Part shown: positions 1-5,898 of the stretch, piece after piece
Layout of the letters: each line of letters starts with the position of its first letter
Position numbering within the stretch: the stretch's first letter is position 1
Assembly (NCBI GenBank): GCA_021736965.1
Contig: JAIPEV010000098.1
Location: 1 to 6,538 of the forward strand
Source: Halanaerobiales bacterium
GTDB lineage: Bacteria > Bacillota > Halanaerobiia > Halanaerobiales > M55B127
Length of the DNA stretch: 6,538 nt
Direction: 5' to 3'
Translations under genes and position numbers: made by a program
The notes under the pieces: model-generated
The model's input: only the letters and a program-made list of their open reading frames with translations
Databases searched by the model: none
What the model was told of the DNA's origin: nothing

Positions 1-1592
1 ATAATTTCATTTTCACTATATACATTATCTTTATTGCCTTTAAAGATCTCAGTAAATAAATCATATATTCCAGCTTTATCTTTTGGTGCTGTGATCAAGT
101 CTATAGAATCTTTACCTTTTATTTCATCTTTCTTATAACCTGTTAATTCTTCAATATGATCATTAACAGATGTGGTTATTAAATCTTTATTTGTTGTCAT
201 AATAATTGCCTGAGCAGTATTGATTAAAGCTTTATTAAATTTCTTTTCAGCCTGCCAGCGTTCCTTTATCTCCTTTTTTTCAGAAATATCATGAATAATT
301 GAATACAGTATTCTTTTCTCATTTACTATGATAGGACCGCTATATACTTCTACTTCCTTTATTTCTCCAGTCGATATTAGATGTTTGAATTTAAAATATC
401 TTTTACTATTTGTATCTGCTTTTTTTATCTCTATTTTAACTTCTTTTTCGGTAAGAGTATTAATCTCTTGAATTTTCATACTGATTAATTTGTCATAGCT
501 ATAACCATAGAAATTTACAGCTGCTTGATTAGCATCTTCTATTTTTCCATTATTAGGATTTATCAATAACATAATAGAACTATTATTTTTAAATAAACTA
601 AAATATCTTCTATTAATTTCCTTTAACTTTTTTTCCTTTTTTATTCTTTCTGTTATATCATTAACTGCTACAATCCTTAGCTTTCTGTCTTTTATCATTG
701 AGACACTAATAGAAACATCCCTAATCCCTCTATCCTTACTTTTAATTTTTGTTGTATATTTATTTGGGATATCTTTTGTTGATTCTCTGTGTTTGAAAAA
801 ACTTTCAATTCTATCTAATTCACTTTTTATAATAAACTCTTGAAAGTACTTTTTATTAACAACTTCCTCTTTTTTGTATCCACTAATTTCCTCTATTTTT
901 TTATTTCCTTCTATGATAAGCCCATCCTGGTTTAATAAAATAATTGCAAAATTGGTATTATTAAAAACAGCTTCATACTTATCTTCAAGAAAATTTATCC
1001 CCACAAAATTTTTGATAATACTTAATATATAACTTAAATATATAATATCAGGTTTTTCTAATTTATTAACTTTATTTTGATTTGATAACCCAATTATTCC
1101 AGTTAATTTTTCATTTTTATCAAAGATAGGAAAGAACAATACTGATTTAACGAAAAATTGATCAGCAATATCTATAAAATAATTATAATTATCTAAATTT
1201 TTATCTAGATTGTTAATATCAGAAATGTATACAAATTTATTTCTTTTCAAAATTTCTATTAAGAAACTGAATTTACTTAATTTAAGATTTTTTATTTGCT
1301 CAGCATTAGATTTTATATTTTCTTTTGTAAATTCATAATTTTCCTGTATACTATTAATATTAGTACTAAAAGATAATATAAAAGCCCTGTCGTAATCTAA
1401 TTCTATAGCTAAGTTTTTTAGTAATTGTTGATATCGTATATGTTTATTTTCTATTATTTCATTTAATGAGCTAATGATTTTTTTTATATCTTTTCTCATA
1501 CTCGAATATTTTTTATCAAATGTATTTATTTCATATTCTTCTATATCATATATAATTTTTTTTAACCCTTTTGATAATTTTATTTTTTCCAT
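1..1592 (-). CDS. GAF and multi-PAS sensory protein, N-terminal part (C-terminus beyond window)
   Basis: The frame is open for 530 codons from ATG 1592-1590 to the left edge with no stop, so the gene is partial. AAGGAG (1601-1606) lies 8 bases before the ATG and fixes the start. Residues 1-55 are charged and helical. Residues about 56-197 look like a GAF domain, with a core strand around VLFFPIF (151-157) and GIIGL (165-169). Three PAS domains follow: about 203-313 (ends in NDIT), 327-437 (DANQAA then FYGYS; ends in HDIS), and 452 onward (ELTGYKKDEI), which runs off the window. Short charged linkers join them. No membrane segment is visible, so it should be a cytosolic sensor. Proteins of this build end in a histidine kinase, GGDEF or HD-GYP output domain; the output here cannot be seen. 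The ligand is unknown. It lies downstream of the fbp operon on the same strand but 586 bases away, so it is probably transcribed separately. Confidence 0.88.
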   Translation of the reverse strand, partial: MEKIKLSKGLKKIIYDIEEYEINTFDKKYSSMRKDIKKIISSLNEIIENKHIRYQQLLKNLAIELDYDRAFILSFSTNINSIQENYEFTKENIKSNAEQIKNLKLSKFSFLIEILKRNKFVYISDINNLDKNLDNYNYFIDIADQFFVKSVLFFPIFDKNEKLTGIIGLSNQNKVNKLEKPDIIYLSYILSIIKNFVGINFLEDKYEAVFNNTNFAIILLNQDGLIIEGNKKIEEISGYKKEEVVNKKYFQEFIIKSELDRIESFFKHRESTKDIPNKYTTKIKSKDRGIRDVSISVSMIKDRKLRIVAVNDITERIKKEKKLKEINRRYFSLFKNNSSIMLLINPNNGKIEDANQAAVNFYGYSYDKLISMKIQEINTLTEKEVKIEIKKADTNSKRYFKFKHLISTGEIKEVEVYSGPIIVNEKRILYSIIHDISEKKEIKERWQAEKKFNKALINTAQAIIMTTNKDLITTSVNDHIEELTGYKKDEIKGKDSIDLITAPKDKAGIYDLFTEIFKGNKDNVYSENEI

Positions 1593-1657
1593 GTTTGTAA
1601 CTCCTTAGTCTAAAAAACTATAAACTTAAAGATGATTTTTAAATCCTAATTATTTAT

Positions 1658-1686
1658 ATCTTACTACATTTTATTAATAAATACAA
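1658..1686 (-). promoter_or_regulatory. possible sigma-A promoter of the PAS-protein gene
   Basis: On the minus strand TTGTAT (1681-1686) and TAAGAT (1658-1663) are separated by 17 bases, and the ATG follows about 65 bases downstream. Both hexamers match the consensus at only four of six positions. In such AT-rich DNA a match like this can arise by chance. A competing -10, TATAAA (1653-1658), overlaps it but has a poorer -35. Confidence 0.3.
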
Positions 1687-2088
1687 ATGATGATCAAATT
1701 ACGAAAAGTCCAAAATTTACTTAAAAGTACGAATTATTCATTTTTTACCTTCTAAATCAACCATTATCAATTATATAATCAAAATATCATAGAAATTTGG
1801 AATAATAATTATTTTTAAACCTTTTGAAAAAACAACAGTTGAAGGAATTTTTTTTTGTTTAAATTGATCATTAAGATTAAATCAATTCAAGGTAAGTGAT
1901 AAATCAAAAACTCTTTGTACTGCTAATGTTAAAAGTTCATTAAGATAACATAAAACAGTTATTAGAAAGCCTGAATGAAATCATCAAAACCTATTTAAGT
2001 ACAAGTTAAGGTTAGATATAGGTAACCAAACAGGATAAGTAAAAATAATCTTATATTAAAAATCCACTTATTAAATAATATTCTTATA

Positions 2089-2124
2089 TTGATTTATATA
2101 ATTTCTTATTTTGAAATTAATCAA
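2089..2124 (-). other. imperfect hairpin downstream of fbpC
   Basis: TTGATT (2089-2094) pairs with AATCAA (2119-2124), and AATTTC (2100-2105) pairs with GAAATT (2113-2118). This gives 12 AT-rich pairs interrupted by a 5-base bulge (2095-2099), with a 7-base loop. No U-tract follows in the fbp transcript direction, so it is not a standard intrinsic terminator. It could mark or protect the 3' end of the operon mRNA. Confidence 0.25.
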
Positions 2125-2132
2125 CCTTATTT

Positions 2133-2150
2133 ATAGTTTCTTAAAACTAT
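2133..2150. terminator. weak hairpin after fbpC, possible terminator
   Basis: ATAGTTT (2133-2139) pairs with AAACTAT (2144-2150) around a 4-base loop, 29 bases past the fbpC stop. A T-run follows on the plus strand (2150-2154). In the fbp transcript direction the hairpin is preceded by A-rich sequence and followed only by AAATAAGG. As a terminator for fbp it is therefore poor, and no plus-strand gene lies upstream that would need it. No better terminator for the operon was found. Confidence 0.2.
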
Positions 2151-2178
2151 TTTTCACAGTTTAATCAAATATAAAATT

Positions 2179-2895
2179 TTAATTAACAATTCCTTTGATA
2201 TATTTTGTTTTGGGTATAGAGATTACATTTTGGGGTTTACCTTTTTGAACGATCTCACCGTCTTTTAATATAATTAATTCATCTGCAAGAGTTAAAGCAT
2301 CGTGTTTATCATGAGATACTATAATAGTTGTAATGTTTATTTTTGATATAATATTATTTAGTTTTTTTCTTATATTGTGCTTTAAATTTGTATCCAAATT
2401 ACTAAAAGGTTCATCTAATAATAGGATCTTTGGCTCTATTACGATTGCTCTCGCCAATGCTGTCCTTTGCTGTTGTCCTCCGCTTAATTGATGTGGATAT
2501 TTATCTTTAAATTCTTGTAGCTCAACTAATTTCAAAATTTTAGTGATTTTATTTTTTCTTATATCTTTTGATAAATCATTTATTCCAAAATTAATGTTTT
2601 CATATACTGTCATATGTGGAAAGAGAGCATAATCTTGAAATACCATTCCAACTTTTCTATTTTCTGGGGGAATAAAAGTGTTTCCTCCATTCATTATTTG
2701 TTGATCTATAAATATTTTACCACTACTGGGCTTTTCTAATCCTGCAATTAATCTTAAAATTGTACTTTTACCACTACCACTTTCTCCTAATATACTTAAG
2801 GTTTTTCGGTTTTTCATTGATAAAGTAAAATTGTTAAGAATATATTTTTTTTTCTTATTGTAATAAAAATCTAAATTCTTCAGTTCTAAAAACAT
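2179..2895 (-). CDS. fbpC: Fe(3+) ABC transporter ATP-binding protein FbpC, short form
   Basis: This is the nucleotide-binding subunit that hydrolyses ATP to drive iron import through the permease encoded just upstream. All ABC motifs are intact in the 238 residues: Walker A GESGSGKST (37-45), Q-loop Q87 in FQDYALFPHMTV, signature LSGGQQQR (137-144), Walker B ILLLDEP (157-163), D-loop SNLD (165-168) and switch histidine H195. Y11 or Y12 may be the adenine-stacking aromatic. It ends directly after the ABC domain, while many FbpC/PotA-type subunits run to about 350 residues with a C-terminal beta-barrel regulatory domain. The ATG lies 2 bases after the fbpB stop, and its likely ribosome site AAAGGA (2907-2912) is inside the last fbpB codons, which suggests translational coupling. 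The ATPase alone would also fit other CUT-type importers such as thiamine or polyamine; the iron assignment comes from the neighbours. Confidence 0.92.
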   Translation of the reverse strand: MFLELKNLDFYYNKKKKYILNNFTLSMKNRKTLSILGESGSGKSTILRLIAGLEKPSSGKIFIDQQIMNGGNTFIPPENRKVGMVFQDYALFPHMTVYENINFGINDLSKDIRKNKITKILKLVELQEFKDKYPHQLSGGQQQRTALARAIVIEPKILLLDEPFSNLDTNLKHNIRKKLNNIISKINITTIIVSHDKHDALTLADELIILKDGEIVQKGKPQNVISIPKTKYIKGIVN

Positions 2896-2897
2896 AT

Positions 2898-4520
2898 TTA
2901 TCTTTTTCCTTTCTTTTTATAAGAAGTTAGTGTATATATTAAAATCACACTAACTATTATTAATATTAAAGATAATACCGCTGATTCATGAATCATTTCA
3001 TCATTTGCATATTCAAAAGCACGTGTGGCTAATGTATTAAAATTAAAAGGTCTTAATATCAAAGTTAAAGGCAATTCTTTTAATATTTCAATACTTACTA
3101 ATAAAAAGCCACTAATCAAAGATGGTTTTAACATCGGTAAATCAACTTTAAAAAAGGTCTCTGTAATTGACTTACCAAGAGTTCGAGATGCTTCAAAGTA
3201 ATTTGAACCTACTTTCTGAAAACCAGATTCAACAGAATTAAATCCAATAGCCAAAAACCTTATAAAATATGCAAATATTAACATAAATATAGATGTACTT
3301 AAAATTAATCCGATATCATAATTGGTTACCATATTAATTGAGGAATCAAGTTTTAGGAAAAACATCATAACTCCGATAGCAATAACTGCTCCAGGAATTG
3401 AATAACCCATTATTGCAATCCTTGCATAATTTTTTGTCAAAATATCTTTATTAACTCTTACAGTATTAGCTATTATGACAGCAGCTATAATAACTAAAAT
3501 TGATCCAATAAAGCTTACCCCAATAGAATTAAATAATATACTTATTATATTTAGTTTTGTAATATTACCATAACTTATTATACTCCAGTGAATTAGTTGT
3601 GCTACTGGAACTAAAAATCCTATTAAGAAAATAGCAGCTGGAAAGAAAAACATTGCCCAACTCTTTTTCCCCTTTAACTTATATGGTTTTAAGGGCTTGA
3701 CACTTCTACTACTATGATTATACTTTTTATCTCCCCTTGAAATCCTTTCTATAACTAAAATTATAAATACTAATATCATTAAAGAGGCTGATAGCTTAAT
3801 AGCTGAGTTTGTATCACCTAAGGCAAACCAGGTTTGAAATATTGAAGTACTAAAAGTTGAAATTCCAAAATATTTTACAACCCCATAATCATTTAATACT
3901 TCTAACACAACTAATGTTGCTCCTCCAACATAAGCCCCGCGGCTTAAAGGCAGCATTACCTTTAAAAATATTTCAAAAGATCCTTTTCCCAACGTTTTTG
4001 ATACTTCAATAATAGAAGCAGACTGTTTTTTGAAAAATGCATTAGTAATTAAATAAACATAAGGGTATAAAAATATAGTGTAAATAAATATTGCTCCAGG
4101 CAAATTCATTATGTTTAATAAAGATGGATCTATGATAATAGATAAGTTATTTCTAAAAAAGGTCTGTATTACTCCAGTATAATTTAATAAACCAACATAG
4201 GTATAACTTCCTATATAAGGAGGTATCGCCATAGGTAATATTAAAGCCCATTTAAAAAAATTACTGAATTTAAAATCATAAGCATTAACTATCCAGGCTA
4301 AGCTAACTCCAATTATTATACTAAATAATCCAGTAAAAAATGTTAAAATAAATGAATTAAAAACATAATCTTTTAATAAATATGTCTTTATATGTACCCA
4401 ATTATCACTTGCCTGTTCAAACAAACCTAAAAATATGAAAACACTTGGTAATATTATAAAAATTATAATTATTAAACTGATCACAGACCATTTGTTATTA
4501 AATCCGATTTTATTTAACAT
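2898..4520 (-). CDS. fbpB: Fe(3+) ABC transporter permease FbpB, fused two-half membrane protein
   Basis: This protein forms the inner-membrane channel for ferric iron. Its 540 residues are a tandem duplication of a six-helix permease unit, giving about 12 membrane segments (roughly 13-33, 56-80, 89-112, 143-163, 198-215, 243-260, then 288-312, 333-355, 366-390, 405-425, 469-487, 514-533). Each half has an EAA-type coupling loop that contacts the ATPase: EVSKTLGKGSFEIFLKVMLP (172-191) and EASRTLGKSITETFFKVDLP (443-462). The stretch DYGVVKYFGISTFSTSIFQT (211-230) after the first loop is typical of FbpB/SfuB/FutB-type iron permeases. A basic cytoplasmic linker (about 261-287) joins the halves, and the protein ends in a lysine-rich tail. 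AAGGAG lies 8 bases before the ATG. Length matches the family. It follows fbpA by 60 bases that carry a hairpin. Confidence 0.94.
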   Translation of the reverse strand: MLNKIGFNNKWSVISLIIIIFIILPSVFIFLGLFEQASDNWVHIKTYLLKDYVFNSFILTFFTGLFSIIIGVSLAWIVNAYDFKFSNFFKWALILPMAIPPYIGSYTYVGLLNYTGVIQTFFRNNLSIIIDPSLLNIMNLPGAIFIYTIFLYPYVYLITNAFFKKQSASIIEVSKTLGKGSFEIFLKVMLPLSRGAYVGGATLVVLEVLNDYGVVKYFGISTFSTSIFQTWFALGDTNSAIKLSASLMILVFIILVIERISRGDKKYNHSSRSVKPLKPYKLKGKKSWAMFFFPAAIFLIGFLVPVAQLIHWSIISYGNITKLNIISILFNSIGVSFIGSILVIIAAVIIANTVRVNKDILTKNYARIAIMGYSIPGAVIAIGVMMFFLKLDSSINMVTNYDIGLILSTSIFMLIFAYFIRFLAIGFNSVESGFQKVGSNYFEASRTLGKSITETFFKVDLPMLKPSLISGFLLVSIEILKELPLTLILRPFNFNTLATRAFEYANDEMIHESAVLSLILIIVSVILIYTLTSYKKKGKR

Positions 4521-4541
4521 ATATTTTACTCCTTAAAAGGT

Positions 4542-4573
4542 TATAGAACAGCCTATTTTAAAGCTATTCTATA
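4542..4573 (-). promoter_or_regulatory. intercistronic stem-loop between fbpA and fbpB
   Basis: Bases 4542-4554 pair with 4561-4573, giving a 13-bp stem and a 6-base loop. Two positions (4549/4566 and 4553/4562) are C-A mismatches on the plus strand but G-U wobbles in the minus-strand RNA, so the complete fold exists only in the fbp transcript. It starts 8 bases after the fbpA stop and ends just before the fbpB ribosome binding site. No U-run follows, so it is not a standard terminator. Such hairpins behind binding-protein genes commonly block 3' exonucleases and raise the level of the upstream message; that role is inferred here. Confidence 0.6.
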
Positions 4574-4580
4574 TTAATAC

Positions 4581-5597
4581 TTATTTCCAACCAACTTGAT
4601 TAAAGATCATATAAGCTTCTTTATTATTCTCTCCAAGACTAGATAAATTTATATCTTGGGTTTTAAACTCACCCCAAGATTTTAATAACTCAGATGGTTT
4701 TACTTCATTATTAACTGGATATTCAAAATTTGCTTTAGCAAACATCTCTTGAGCTTTCTTGGATGTCAGATATTCTATCAATCTAACTGCATTCTCTTTG
4801 TTTTTAGCATGTCTTGTTAATCCTATACCACTAACATTTATATGAGTCTTTTTAGGAAAAAATATTTCAAGTTGTTTAGCAACCTTAACTTCTTCTTGAT
4901 TTGTAGAATTTAACATTTTACCTAGATAATATGTGTTCATTATAGCAATATCTCCCTGGCCTGCAACAACTGCAGTCGCTTGGTCTCTGTCATTTCCTTG
5001 TGGTTTTCTTGCCATGTTTTTAACTATTCCTTCCGCCCAATTTACAGCCCAGTCTCTACCATATAGTTCAATAAACGATGCTAAAAGAGACTGATTATAT
5101 ATATTAGAGGAAGATCTTACTAATATTTTACCATTCCATTTTTCATCTATAAGATCTTCATAAGAAGATAAATCAGCTTCATTTACACGATTTTTGGCAT
5201 ATACAACTACTCTACCTCTAATGGTTAATCCGAACCAATAATTTTCTTCATCTCTTAAATTTTTAGGTATATTATTAAATAATACTTTACTTTTTACAGG
5301 TTGTAACAAACCCATAGTTTTGGCTCTATGTAAACGTCCTGCATCTGCAGTAATTAAAAGATCAGCTGAAGTATCTTTTCCTTCTCTAGCTATCTTTTCT
5401 ATTAATTCATCTGAACCTCCTTTCAATACATTGACCATTATACCAGTATCCTCTTCAAATTCCTGAAGTAATAATTCATCAGTATCATAATGTCTATTAG
5501 TATATAAATTTACTTCTCCCTCTGCACCTGCAACAGTAGTGAAGATAATGATTAATAAAAATATAAAAATTAGATTTGCTTTATACAATTTATTCAT
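4581..5597 (-). CDS. fbpA: FutA/FbpA-type ferric iron-binding protein, exported
   Basis: This is the substrate-binding subunit of the iron importer. I start it at ATG 5597-5595 (338 residues), which has AAGGAG 7 bases upstream; an in-frame ATG at 5627 lies within the Fur box region, has no ribosome site and would mask the signal peptide. Residues 1-25 form a type I signal peptide: Lys residues, a hydrophobic core and a likely cut after VAGA. No cysteine occurs anywhere, so it is not a lipoprotein. The mature part opens with VNLYTNRHYDTDE and contains IRGRVVVY, RSSSNIYNQS, NTYYLG and NVSGIGLT, and it ends in GWK, a layout I recognise from cyanobacterial FutA. Expected Fe(3+) ligands are Y37 (in RHY), Y167 (in YNQS), Y223 and Y224 (in TYY), perhaps with H36. 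First gene of the operon and directly under the Fur-box promoter. Confidence 0.94.
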   Translation of the reverse strand: MNKLYKANLIFIFLLIIIFTTVAGAEGEVNLYTNRHYDTDELLLQEFEEDTGIMVNVLKGGSDELIEKIAREGKDTSADLLITADAGRLHRAKTMGLLQPVKSKVLFNNIPKNLRDEENYWFGLTIRGRVVVYAKNRVNEADLSSYEDLIDEKWNGKILVRSSSNIYNQSLLASFIELYGRDWAVNWAEGIVKNMARKPQGNDRDQATAVVAGQGDIAIMNTYYLGKMLNSTNQEEVKVAKQLEIFFPKKTHINVSGIGLTRHAKNKENAVRLIEYLTSKKAQEMFAKANFEYPVNNEVKPSELLKSWGEFKTQDINLSSLGENNKEAYMIFNQVGWK

Positions 5598-5604
5598 GTT
5601 ACCA

Positions 5605-5610
5605 CTCCTT
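5605..5610 (-). promoter_or_regulatory. ribosome binding site that sets the fbpA start
   Basis: AAGGAG on the minus strand lies 7 bases before ATG 5597. It supports the 338-residue product over the 10-residue-longer reading from 5627, whose upstream bases are the -10 and start region of the promoter and contain no Shine-Dalgarno sequence. Confidence 0.85.
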
Positions 5611-5611
5611 T

Positions 5612-5626
5612 TGATATTGATTATCA
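5612..5626 (-). promoter_or_regulatory. Fur box (iron-responsive operator) of the fbp operon
   Basis: The minus strand reads TGATAATCAATATCA, which matches the 7-1-7 Fur consensus TGATAATNATTATCA at 13 of 14 defined positions. The surrounding 19 bases match the classical 19-bp box at 16 positions. It lies at about +6 to +20 from the predicted transcription start and one base before the ribosome binding site, so bound Fur would block the promoter or its clearance when iron is replete. Related repressors (PerR, Zur) use similar boxes; the iron transporter downstream favours Fur. Confidence 0.85.
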
Positions 5627-5638
5627 TTTACAAAACTA

Positions 5639-5667
5639 ATTATAATTAATCTTATCAAGTTTGTCAA
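5639..5667 (-). promoter_or_regulatory. consensus sigma-A promoter of fbpABC
   Basis: On the minus strand TTGACA (5662-5667) and TATAAT (5639-5644) are both perfect and separated by the ideal 17 bases. Transcription should start near G5631, giving a leader of about 34 bases that contains the Fur box and the ribosome site. A promoter this strong implies high output when repression is lifted. Confidence 0.88.
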
Positions 5668-5779
5668 GTATTATGACTCTCTAAATTATTTTATTGTAAT
5701 TTCTTGTTTTAAAAAAATTTTGTCTAAATAAGATTGAATTTAACATCCCTTACAACAATACAAAAAGGTATTACCCTCC

Positions 5780-5806
5780 TTGTTATTGAATAATTATATT
5801 TATAGA
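5780..5806 (+). promoter_or_regulatory. weak candidate promoter for the HD-domain gene
   Basis: TTGTTA (5780-5785) and TATAGA (5801-5806) are spaced by only 15 bases, shorter than usual. It is the best pair I found between the fbpA promoter and the HD gene, but the region is AT-rich and the call is tentative. It would give a leader of about 85 bases carrying the inverted repeat at 5831-5872. Confidence 0.22.
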
Positions 5807-5830
5807 GACAATAAACTAAATAAATTAATT

Positions 5831-5872
5831 ATGAATGAAACTTAAAAGAACCTTATTTGATTTTTCATTCAT
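5831..5872 (+). repeat. 10-bp perfect inverted repeat upstream of the HD-domain gene
   Basis: ATGAATGAAA (5831-5840) and TTTCATTCAT (5863-5872) are exact reverse complements, 22 bases apart. The half-site centres are 32 bases apart, about three helical turns. The right arm ends 13 bases before the GAAAGGA ribosome site. It may be a two-site operator or a leader hairpin; no U-run follows it, so it is not a terminator. The rest of the 301-base gap (5598-5898) apart from the fbp control elements shows nothing recognisable. Confidence 0.45.
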
Positions 5873-5898
5873 TATAAGAAACGAAAGGAATATTTTAT

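Larger units (their letters stand above)
1593..2178. other. 586-base intergenic region without a recognisable gene
   Basis: Both strands are broken by frequent stops. The longest protein-like stretches on the plus strand are about 15 and 21 codons (1896-1940 and 1944-2006), each ended by TAA, and neither is recognisable. The sequence is very AT-rich and includes a T9 run at about 1848-1856. The right part holds two AT-rich hairpins behind fbpC and the left part a candidate promoter for the PAS gene. I see no tRNA-like cloverleaf, CRISPR repeats or clear insertion-sequence ends. The length is larger than the tight spacing within the operon, so decayed coding DNA or an unannotated small RNA remains possible. 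Confidence 0.6.

Noticed and set aside
1756..1785. A second Fur-like site near TTATCAATTATATAATC.
   Set aside because: Only one half-site resembles the consensus, and it is not placed at a convincing promoter.
1819..1857. CCTT...AAGG hairpin followed by a T9 run as a plus-strand intrinsic terminator.
   Set aside because: The stem is only 4-5 pairs, and no plus-strand gene precedes it; the nearest upstream gene runs the other way.
1896..2009. Protein-like codons on the plus strand (about 15 and 21 codons around a TAA), possibly a transposase remnant.
   Set aside because: The stretches are short, stop-ended, lack a ribosome site and match nothing I recognise; AT-rich DNA gives such runs by chance.
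2179..5597. Thiamine, spermidine/putrescine or sulfate importer instead of iron.
   Set aside because: The binding protein has the FutA tyrosine set (RHY, YNQS, TYY), the permease has the iron-type DYGVVKYFG region, and a Fur box controls the operon.
5598..5627. Ten extra N-terminal residues for FbpA from an ATG at 5627.
   Set aside because: This start lies in the Fur box and promoter-proximal leader, has no ribosome site and adds residues ahead of a clear signal peptide. The ATG at 5597 has AAGGAG at 7 bases.
5873..5878. TATAAG as a -10 element for the HD gene.
   Set aside because: Transcription would start at about 5885, inside the ribosome binding site, and there is no -35 at 17 bases upstream.
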